A DNA stretch of 7,097 nt from an uncultured Oscillospiraceae bacterium. GTDB lineage: Bacteria; Bacillota; Clostridia; Oscillospirales; Acutalibacteraceae. The notes beneath the pieces were generated by a model that saw only the letters and a program-made list of their open reading frames with translations, did not search any database and was not told the origin of the DNA. Made by a program: the position numbers and the translations under genes. The stretch spans positions 1 through 7,097 of the forward strand of contig CAJKXG010000066.1 in the NCBI GenBank assembly GCA_905203795.1, written 5' to 3'. Within the stretch, counting starts at the first letter, position 1. Each line of letters begins with the position of its first letter. Shown here one piece after another: positions 1 through 4,623 of the stretch.

Positions 1-131
1 GTGGCTACATAGAGGTTGATGCTGTCCATAGCCGGATCTCCTTCCTCTGCTGCCCACGTCGGTGAAACAGCGGTTGTTATGACGATGGCGGTCATGACAA
101 CGGTCATGATTTTGAATAAAACAGATTTCAC
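1..131 (-). CDS. Secreted protein of unknown function, N-terminal fragment
   Basis: This is an open frame on the minus strand, starting with GTG at 131-129 and running off the left edge of the window (43 codons plus 2 bases). It begins VKSVLFKIMTVVMTAIVITT. This is a textbook Sec signal peptide: a Lys-containing n-region, a hydrophobic core of about 15-18 residues, and a likely signal peptidase I site after Pro-Thr-Trp-Ala or one residue later. The mature protein would start near Ala-Glu-Glu-Gly. A strong ribosome binding site (138-147) fixes the GTG start. The last visible residues, ending in Asn-Leu-Tyr-Val-Ala, resemble the start of parallel beta-helix polysaccharide-acting proteins (Tyr-Val-x-x-x-Gly-x-Asp), but too little is visible to assign a family. 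It is divergent from the AraC-type regulator at 276, a common layout for a regulator and its target in sugar-use loci. Confidence 0.72.
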   Translation of the reverse strand, partial: MKSVLFKIMTVVMTAIVITTAVSPTWAAEEGDPAMDSINLYVA

Positions 132-137
132 GGAAAC

Positions 138-147
138 GCCCTCCTTT
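138..147 (-). promoter_or_regulatory. Ribosome binding site of the left-edge secreted protein gene
   Basis: Read on the minus strand this is AAAGGAGGGC, a near-perfect complement of the 16S 3' end. It lies about 8 bases before the GTG at 131. It is the main evidence that the short GTG-started frame at the left edge is a real gene. Confidence 0.75.
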
Positions 148-170
148 GTGTCTCTTTTTTCAAATTCGGC

Positions 171-198
171 TTGCATCTCGAGATAAAAATTGTATAAT
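171..198 (+). promoter_or_regulatory. Probable sigma-A promoter of the AraC-family gene
   Basis: A perfect -10 box TATAAT lies at 193-198 and a weak -35 box TTGCAT at 171-176, with a 16-bp spacer. Transcription would start near 205, leaving a leader of about 70 nt before the ATG at 276. The -35 match is poor, which is compatible with a gene expressed at low level or needing activation. I could not find a convincing promoter pair for the divergent minus-strand gene; the best -10 candidate there is TATACT, read on the minus strand at 218-213. Confidence 0.6.
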
Positions 199-218
199 AT
201 GCTTATGGCATCAGTATA

Positions 219-234
219 CACGGTTTTGACCGTG
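219..234. repeat. Perfect 6-bp inverted repeat in the divergent intergenic region, possible operator
   Basis: CACGGT-TTTG-ACCGTG is a perfect dyad with a 4-base centre. It falls in the early leader of the AraC-family transcript and directly upstream of a possible minus-strand -10 (218-213). It could be an operator acting on both divergent genes or a small hairpin in the leader. The symmetry is seen directly; the function is inferred. Confidence 0.45.
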
Positions 235-275
235 CGTGGTATGGATATTTTAATCAAAAATATGGAGATTTTCAC

Positions 276-1121
276 ATGCAGATAAAGCGAAATCCTGTGA
301 TCATCAAGGGAACATATGATTTGCACATGGAGATTGGCGAGAGCGGATATGCGCGCACCGATCCGCTGCGCTGGCGGGTGGAAGGGGTGCGCATGCCGTT
401 TTCGCGGCTGTATCTCGTCAAGGCGGGGGAGGGCTGGCTGCGAACGGACGGACAGACGGTGGTGATGCGACCGGGTTACGCCTATTTTATTCCCGCTGGA
501 CTGCCGCTCAGCTATGGCTGTGACGATTACGTGGAAAAGCTGTATTTTCATGTGCGGTTGACCAAGCCGGACGGCTATGATTTGGCGGAGGGCTTGTCCT
601 GTTTTGCCGAATGCCCGATGGAGGAGGGCTGGCTGGATCGGATGATCGCCTTTTATCAGAGCGATCGCTGGATGGATGCGTTGGCACTGCAAGGCGGTCT
701 TTATGAAATGCTGAGCCGCCTGCTGCAACAGTATCCGGTCAAACATCAGCCCATTCCGCTGTATTCGCCGTTGACGGAACAGACGATGCGGTATGTGCAG
801 GAGCATTTGTCGGTGCGGTTGTCGTCGGGAGAGATCGCCGCGGCGCTGTTTGTGTCGCAAAGTGCGCTGTCCCGCACCTTTCGGCAGGAAACCGGCAAAA
901 CCATTCGGCAATATGTGGAGGATATGGTGTTTTCCAAGGCGCAAAAGCAGTTGCTGGAAACCGATCGGTCGCTGGGGCGGATCAGCGAGACGCTGGGGTT
1001 TTGCGATATGTTTTTTTTTCCCCGCCGTTTTCGTCAGCGCTACGGCGAGCCGCCCAGCGTCTACCGCAAGCGGCTCCAAGCCGAGAGTATGCTGCGACTG
1101 CCCGTAACGGAAGCATATTGA
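276..1121 (+). CDS. AraC-family transcriptional regulator
   Basis: A 281-residue protein with the usual AraC-type sugar-regulator layout. An N-terminal cupin-like sensing domain (about residues 15-150) contains a Phe-Ile-Pro-Ala-Gly segment (71-75) and the Leu-Tyr-Phe-His strand (89-92) typical of this group in Bacillota. The C-terminal DNA-binding domain (about 168-268) has two helix-turn-helix units: the first around 183-205 (Glu-Ile-Ala-Ala-Ala-Leu-Phe-Val-Ser), the second around 233-254. The family signature follows, with Gly-Phe-Cys-Asp, Phe248, Arg250, Phe252, then Gly-Glu-Pro-Pro-Ser-Val-Tyr-Arg. The start is supported by GGAGA at 264-268, 7 bases before the ATG. It lies between two exported-protein genes, one a GH43 enzyme, so a sugar- or oligosaccharide-responsive activator of one or both is the likely role. 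The ligand cannot be read from the sequence. A run of nine T (1011-1019) crosses the second helix-turn-helix, but the frame is intact. Confidence 0.92.
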   Translation: MQIKRNPVIIKGTYDLHMEIGESGYARTDPLRWRVEGVRMPFSRLYLVKAGEGWLRTDGQTVVMRPGYAYFIPAGLPLSYGCDDYVEKLYFHVRLTKPDGYDLAEGLSCFAECPMEEGWLDRMIAFYQSDRWMDALALQGGLYEMLSRLLQQYPVKHQPIPLYSPLTEQTMRYVQEHLSVRLSSGEIAAALFVSQSALSRTFRQETGKTIRQYVEDMVFSKAQKQLLETDRSLGRISETLGFCDMFFFPRRFRQRYGEPPSVYRKRLQAESMLRLPVTEAY

Positions 1122-1137
1122 CGTCAGAGACGTCAGA
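1119..1137. repeat. Tandem 9-bp repeat that also forms a 7-bp inverted repeat at the regulator's stop codon
   Basis: GACGTCAGA occurs twice back to back (1120-1128 and 1129-1137). Because GACGTC is itself palindromic, the stretch is also a perfect inverted repeat, TGACGTC-AGA-GACGTCA (1119-1135), which includes the TGA stop. No T-run follows, so it is not a canonical terminator. It could be a weak hairpin or a protein site upstream of the GH43 promoter. Confidence 0.45.
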
Positions 1138-1139
1138 AA

Positions 1140-1166
1140 TTTGATCATTCCACGAAATCCTTTGAT
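1140..1166. promoter_or_regulatory. Direct repeat at 21-bp spacing upstream of the GH43 gene, possible AraC-type half sites
   Basis: TTTGAT occurs at 1140-1145 and again at 1161-1166, a start-to-start distance of 21 bp, or two helical turns. They lie about 93 and 72 bp upstream of the predicted transcription start. AraC-family activators commonly bind two direct half sites in the same helical phase, so this is a candidate for the neighbouring regulator. Six-base repeats also arise by chance in AT-rich DNA. Confidence 0.3.
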
Positions 1167-1170
1167 TGCA

Positions 1171-1187
1171 GTATCGGCGACCGATTC
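1171..1187. repeat. Short inverted repeat just upstream of the GH43 -35 box
   Basis: ATCGG-CGA-CCGAT (1173-1185) is a perfect 5-bp dyad with a 3-base centre, and after one mismatch a further G-C pair (1171/1187) fits. It ends about 12 bp before the -35 box, the position expected of a class II-like activator site. It shares the CGG...CCG ends of the dyad at 219-234, with a different gap. The function is inferred. Confidence 0.35.
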
Positions 1188-1197
1188 CCAAAACTTC

Positions 1198-1226
1198 TTG
1201 ACAAATCCGCGCATATTCGATACACT
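1198..1226 (+). promoter_or_regulatory. Sigma-A promoter of the GH43 gene
   Basis: A perfect -35 box TTGACA (1198-1203) is followed by a 17-bp spacer and the -10 box TACACT (1221-1226, 4 of 6 matches). Transcription would begin near 1233, giving a leader of about 60 nt. The enzyme gene can therefore be expressed independently of the upstream regulator gene. Confidence 0.75.
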
Positions 1227-1279
1227 TATACAAAAGGAAACGTATTCACGCGCGCTGCATAAAAGCGGGTGTGAAAAAA

Positions 1280-1285
1280 GGGGAG
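1280..1285 (+). promoter_or_regulatory. Ribosome binding site of the GH43 gene
   Basis: GGGGAG after an A-run, 7 bases before the ATG at 1293. It selects this ATG, which opens directly into a signal peptide. Confidence 0.8.
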
Positions 1286-1292
1286 ACATACT

Positions 1293-3020
1293 ATGAAAAA
1301 GCAAGCGATGGCATGGTTGCTCAGCGCGGCGATGCTGCTGTCGATCAGCGGTATGGCGGTCGGCGCGGCGGATCAGTGGCTGTACGGCGACGTGGACAGA
1401 AACGGCGATGTCGATTCCAGCGACGCGCGGCTGGCACTGCAAAGCAGTGTGAGCAAAGTGGATCTGGATGAGGTGCAAGCGATACTGGCGGATGTGGACG
1501 ACAACCAGACGATCGATTCCAGTGACGCCCGCATGATGCTGCAATTTGCGGTGCAGAAGTTGGACGGTTTTCCGGCAGGTGACTATTATACCGTACCCGG
1601 AGAAGATCCGAAGCCGTCGGTGAAACCGATCTATCCGGAGGAGACCACGCCGAACGACGACCCCGATACGTGGGCGACCTATACGGCGGGCAACCCTGTT
1701 TTTACCAATATCTTCACCGCTGATCCGTCTGCGCATGTGTGGGAGGACGGTCGGCTGTATGTGTATGCGTCGCACGACATTTTCCCGTCCCAGGGCTGCG
1801 ACCTGATGGATAAGTACCACGTATTTTCCACCGATAACATGGTGGACTGGGTGGATCACGGCGAGATTTTGTCCTCCGACGATGTGGAGTGGGGTCGCCC
1901 CGAGGGCGGTTTCATGTGGGCGCCGGATTGCGCTTATAAGGACGGCACGTATTACTTCTTCTATCCGCATCCGAGCGAGACAGACTGGGGCAATTCCTGG
2001 AAGATCGGTGTTGCCACCAGCGACAAGCCCGCGTCTGACTTTGAGGATCAGGGCTATATTACCGGTCTGCCCAGCAAGGATTTGATCGATCCCTGCGTGT
2101 TCCAGGACGATGACGGTCAGTTTTACATTTCCGTCGGCGGCGGCGGAAAATGCTATATCGGCAAGCTGAGCGACGATATGATGTCGGTCGTGGACGGCAC
2201 GCTGCGCGAGCTGGATGAGCTGGAGGATTTCCATGAGGCGTCGTGGCTGTTCAAGCGCAACGGGTTGTATTATCTGATGTATGCGGACGGCAATTCCGGC
2301 GCGAACAACATGCGGTATGCGACGGCGGAATCGCTGGACGATATTTGGACCAATCGGGGCATTCTCCTTGAGCCGGTTTTGGATTGCGAGACAACGCACG
2401 GCTCGGTCGTGCAGTATCGCGGCAACTGGTATCTGTTCTATCACAACGCGGCAATCTCCGGCAACGGTACGCTGCGGTCGGTGTGCGTGGATGCGTTGGA
2501 GTTTAACGAGGACGGCACGATTAAAATGGTGCAACAGACCGAGACGAGTGTGCCGGCGGTCGGTCCCGCGTCCGAATCCACCGAGCATAACGGTTCATTG
2601 ATCGTGGATGAAAGCAGCTATGACAAGTACACGGTCACAACGGAATATGCCGTCAAGGCGGAAAATGCCGGCGGCGGTGCGGGCTTTAAGGACGGTATCA
2701 TTGAAAATCTGCATGTCAGCGGCTCTTATGTGGACTTTACCGGCGTGGACGGCGGAAAGGGCGGCAAGGCGCTGATCACCTTGACCTATTCCAGCGGCGG
2801 GCAAAACGGTTCGACCATGAAGGTGGACGCGTCCGGCGATACGGCGGGCGACGGATATTTCATGCGTGTGCCGAAAACCACGGGTTGGGGCGATTACAGC
2901 GGTAAGGCCTATTGCCTGGTCGATCTTCTCCCGGGCACGGATAACGTCATTCGGCTGAACGGCGGTATGGGCGGTGTGAACGTGCGCTCGCTCATGGTTT
3001 CCCTGCTCCCGCAAGAATAA
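1293..3020 (+). CDS. Secreted dockerin-containing family 43 glycoside hydrolase with CBM6-like module
   Basis: A 575-residue exported enzyme. Residues 1-26 are a signal peptide (Met-Lys-Lys, hydrophobic core, cleavage near Val-Gly-Ala-Ala). Residues 31-93 are a type I dockerin with two calcium loops: Asp33/35, Asn37, Asp39/41/44, and Asp67/69, Asn71, Thr73, Asp75/78. A Pro/Glu/Asp-rich linker (about 98-127) follows. Residues about 133-415 form the GH43 five-bladed propeller. Its expected catalytic residues are visible: Asp144 (Thr-Ala-Asp-Pro-Ser) as general base, Asp266 (Leu-Ile-Asp-Pro) as pKa modulator, Glu315 (Phe-His-Glu-Ala-Ser) as general acid, and His369 (Thr-Thr-His-Gly-Ser) as the central metal-site histidine. 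Residues about 448-573 resemble CBM6 (Ala-Glu-Asn near the start, Gly-Gly-rich core). GH43 enzymes are mostly beta-xylosidases, alpha-L-arabinofuranosidases or arabinanases, so arabinoxylan or arabinan side chains are the likely target; exact specificity cannot be read here. The dockerin implies attachment to a cohesin-bearing scaffold encoded elsewhere. Confidence 0.93.
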   Translation: MKKQAMAWLLSAAMLLSISGMAVGAADQWLYGDVDRNGDVDSSDARLALQSSVSKVDLDEVQAILADVDDNQTIDSSDARMMLQFAVQKLDGFPAGDYYTVPGEDPKPSVKPIYPEETTPNDDPDTWATYTAGNPVFTNIFTADPSAHVWEDGRLYVYASHDIFPSQGCDLMDKYHVFSTDNMVDWVDHGEILSSDDVEWGRPEGGFMWAPDCAYKDGTYYFFYPHPSETDWGNSWKIGVATSDKPASDFEDQGYITGLPSKDLIDPCVFQDDDGQFYISVGGGGKCYIGKLSDDMMSVVDGTLRELDELEDFHEASWLFKRNGLYYLMYADGNSGANNMRYATAESLDDIWTNRGILLEPVLDCETTHGSVVQYRGNWYLFYHNAAISGNGTLRSVCVDALEFNEDGTIKMVQQTETSVPAVGPASESTEHNGSLIVDESSYDKYTVTTEYAVKAENAGGGAGFKDGIIENLHVSGSYVDFTGVDGGKGGKALITLTYSSGGQNGSTMKVDASGDTAGDGYFMRVPKTTGWGDYSGKAYCLVDLLPGTDNVIRLNGGMGGVNVRSLMVSLLPQE

Positions 3021-3040
3021 GTTTCCTTTGCAGCTTTGCA

Positions 3041-3088
3041 ATCCGCCGGCTCTCATTGACCAATGAGAGCCGGCGGATGTTCTTTTTT
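3041..3088 (+). terminator. Strong intrinsic terminator of the GH43 transcript
   Basis: A perfect 18-bp inverted repeat (3041-3058 and 3061-3078) is separated by only two bases (AC); in RNA the last pair opens to give a 4-nt loop. The stem is G+C-rich at its base (CCGCCGGC/GCCGGCGG) and is followed by GTTCTTTTTT (3079-3088). It starts 20 bases after the stop codon and insulates the aminotransferase gene from the GH43 transcript. Confidence 0.92.
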
Positions 3089-3109
3089 CGGGGGAATGTT
3101 AAAAAAATA

Positions 3110-3135
3110 TGCAAGATTTAAAAAAGATACTTGCA
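3110..3135. repeat. Inverted repeat overlapping the aminotransferase -35 box
   Basis: TGCAAG (3110-3115) and CTTGCA (3130-3135) are perfect inverted repeats with a 14-bp gap, so their centres are 20 bp apart. The right arm overlaps the -35 box. It is a possible repressor or activator site, but the arms are short and the region is A-rich, so chance is a fair alternative. Confidence 0.3.
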
Positions 3136-3159
3136 AAATCGGGACGGATGGCATATACT
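3131..3159 (+). promoter_or_regulatory. Sigma-A promoter of the aminotransferase gene
   Basis: The -35 box TTGCAA (3131-3136) and the -10 box TATACT (3154-3159) are 17 bp apart. Upstream are A-runs at 3101-3107 and 3120-3125 that could act as an UP element. Transcription would start near 3166, leaving a leader of about 42 nt, too short for a riboswitch. Confidence 0.75.
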
Positions 3160-3207
3160 ATAAGGTGACGATAAAAGCAGAGAGCCAGATAAAGGAGTTT
3201 AGCAAGT

Positions 3208-4488
3208 ATGATGGCATTGCAGGATATGACCAAGGCGCAGCTAACCGCCCGGTTGCAGGAACTGGACGCGCAGTACGCCGCGTATCGGGCACGTGATCTG
3301 AAATTGGATATGTCTCGCGGCAAGCCGGGACCGGAGCAGTTGAATCTGACGATGGATATGTTGGACAGCCTGCATTCGGCGGCGGATTGTGCGGCGGCGA
3401 ACGGCGTCGATGTGCGCAACTACGGTATGCTGGAGGGTCTGCCGGAGGCGCGGGCGCTGTTTGCCGAGGTGCTCGGCGTCACGCCGGAACAGGTCATTGT
3501 GGGCGGTAATTCCAGTCTGAACCTGATGTTTGACTATATCGCTACCGCTTACGCCAAGGGTGTGTGCGGCGAGCAGCCGTGGTGTCGGCAGGGCGCGGTG
3601 AAGTTCCTGTGTCCCGTCCCCGGGTATGACCGTCATTTCGGCATCACCGAGTATTTCGGCATTGAGATGATCAATGTCCCGATGACGGCGGACGGGCCGG
3701 ATATGGACATGGTGGAGCGGTTGATCGCCGATCCGCTGGTCAAGGGCATGTGGTGCGTGCCGATGTACGCCAATCCCACCGGCACGACCTATTCGGACGA
3801 GACGGTGCGGCGATTGGCGGCGATGACGCCGGCGGCGAAGGATTTCCGTATCATCTGGGACAACGCCTACTGTCTGCACCATCTGACCGATACGCCGGAC
3901 ACGCTGCTCAATTTGTACACGGAAGCGGCGGCACGGGGGCACGAGGATAACCTGATCATGTTTACCTCCACCTCCAAGATCAGCTTCCCTGGCGCGGGTG
4001 TGGCGGTGATGGCGGGCAGCCCTGCCAACATCGCGGATATCAAACGCCGCATGACGGTGCAGACGATCGGCTTCGACAAGCTGAATATGTTGCGGCATGT
4101 GCGGTATTTCCGCGATCTGGCGGGTATTCAGGCGCATATGAAGAAACACGCCGCGCTGATCCGTCCGAAGTTTGATGTGGTGCTGGATACGCTGGAAGCA
4201 AAGCTCGCGGGCAAGGGTGTGGCGTCGTGGCATCGCCCGAACGGCGGTTATTTTGTCAGTGTGGATCTGCTGCACGGCGGCGCGAAGGAAACGGTGCGTC
4301 TGTTGCGCGAGGCGGGTGTGGTGATGACCGGCGCGGGCGCGACTTATCCCTACGGCAACGATCCTGCCGACGCCAACATCCGCATCGCCCCGACGTATCC
4401 GCCGCTGTCGGAACTGCAAATCGCCATGGATTTGTTCTGCATTTGCGCGGAAATGGCGACGGTGCATGCGTTGCTTGCCGAATCTTAA
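3208..4488 (+). CDS. PLP-dependent aminotransferase, MocR-like / class 1c aspartate aminotransferase type
   Basis: A 426-residue cytosolic fold-type I PLP enzyme. Visible landmarks: Ser-Arg-Gly-Lys-Pro (36-40) at the substrate entrance; Gly-Gly-Asn-Ser-Ser (99-103) for cofactor phosphate binding; Asn189 in Tyr-Ala-Asn-Pro-Thr-Gly; Asp218 (Ile-Trp-Asp-Asn-Ala-Tyr), which pairs with the pyridine nitrogen; Tyr221; Lys257 in Thr-Ser-Thr-Ser-Lys, the Schiff-base lysine; and Arg392 in Asn-Ile-Arg-Ile-Ala-Pro, which binds the substrate carboxylate. The Ser-Arg-Gly-Lys-Pro start and overall length match the group once annotated as MocR-like aminotransferases, whose characterised Corynebacterium member is an aspartate aminotransferase. 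Amino-group transfer between aspartate or a similar acid and 2-oxoglutarate is likely. No DNA-binding domain precedes it, so it is not a true MocR regulator. AAAGGAG (3191-3197) lies 10 bases before the first of two adjacent ATG codons (3208 and 3211); either could be used. It is transcribed alone. Confidence 0.9.
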   Translation: MMALQDMTKAQLTARLQELDAQYAAYRARDLKLDMSRGKPGPEQLNLTMDMLDSLHSAADCAAANGVDVRNYGMLEGLPEARALFAEVLGVTPEQVIVGGNSSLNLMFDYIATAYAKGVCGEQPWCRQGAVKFLCPVPGYDRHFGITEYFGIEMINVPMTADGPDMDMVERLIADPLVKGMWCVPMYANPTGTTYSDETVRRLAAMTPAAKDFRIIWDNAYCLHHLTDTPDTLLNLYTEAAARGHEDNLIMFTSTSKISFPGAGVAVMAGSPANIADIKRRMTVQTIGFDKLNMLRHVRYFRDLAGIQAHMKKHAALIRPKFDVVLDTLEAKLAGKGVASWHRPNGGYFVSVDLLHGGAKETVRLLREAGVVMTGAGATYPYGNDPADANIRIAPTYPPLSELQIAMDLFCICAEMATVHALLAES

Positions 4489-4523
4489 GCGGCAAAACTG
4501 TATAAAATGTGAAAATTTCAGAG

Positions 4524-4561
4524 ATAAGTGGTCGGAGTGATTGACAATTTCGACCACTTAT
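4524..4561. promoter_or_regulatory. 11-bp perfect inverted repeat around the secD promoter, possible operator
   Basis: ATAAGTGGTCG (4524-4534) and CGACCACTTAT (4551-4561) are perfect inverted repeats separated by 16 bp. The gap contains the -35 box, and the right arm fills the -35/-10 spacer. Binding of a dimeric regulator would block RNA polymerase, so a repressor operator is the natural reading. In the upstream aminotransferase transcript the same sequence could fold into an 11-bp hairpin with a 16-nt loop, but only an interrupted U-rich stretch (UAUUAUAAUAAU) follows. It might be a weak terminator or a 3'-end stabiliser. The TGGTC/GACCA core is reminiscent of GntR-type sites, though the long gap is not. 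Confidence 0.6.
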
Positions 4562-4569
4562 ATTATAAT
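4541..4569 (+). promoter_or_regulatory. Perfect consensus sigma-A promoter of secDF
   Basis: TTGACA (4541-4546), a 17-bp spacer and TATAAT (4564-4569): all 12 consensus bases match at ideal spacing. Transcription should begin near 4576, about 48 nt before the secD start. Such a strong promoter fits a constitutive or repressible gene better than one requiring an activator. Confidence 0.88.
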
Positions 4570-4610
4570 AATCAGTATTGGCGCGGCATGGCTGCGTGAT
4601 TTTGACATTT

Positions 4611-4616
4611 GGAGGA
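4611..4616 (+). promoter_or_regulatory. Ribosome binding site that sets the secD start
   Basis: GGAGGA lies 7 bases before the ATG at 4624. An in-frame TTG at 4609 would overlap this site and lack one of its own, so ATG 4624 is preferred. Confidence 0.85.
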
Positions 4617-4623
4617 CAAGCCG

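Noticed and set aside
1119..1135. Hairpin at the AraC stop codon as a terminator
   Set aside because: The stem is only 7 bp and is followed by AGAAATTTGATC rather than a T-run, so intrinsic termination is unlikely.
1271..1471. Small plus-strand open frame from GTG 1271 overlapping the GH43 start
   Set aside because: It is out of frame with the enzyme, Arg/Gly-rich without a domain, and covers the signal peptide and dockerin coding region in the wrong frame.
3089..3207. Riboswitch or T-box ahead of the aminotransferase gene
   Set aside because: The predicted leader is only about 42 nt and holds no terminator/antiterminator pair; the A-rich stretch upstream is better explained as promoter-flanking DNA.
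3241..4557. 438-codon open frame on the minus strand opposite the aminotransferase gene
   Set aside because: Its predicted protein is rich in His and Arg with no recognisable domain, no ribosome binding site fits its start, and the plus-strand frame has all the catalytic residues of a known enzyme. It is a reading-frame shadow of G+C-rich coding sequence.
4609..4623. Upstream TTG start for SecD, adding five residues
   Set aside because: The TTG overlaps the GGAGGA ribosome binding site and has none of its own; ATG 4624 is correctly spaced and begins a normal SecD N-terminus.
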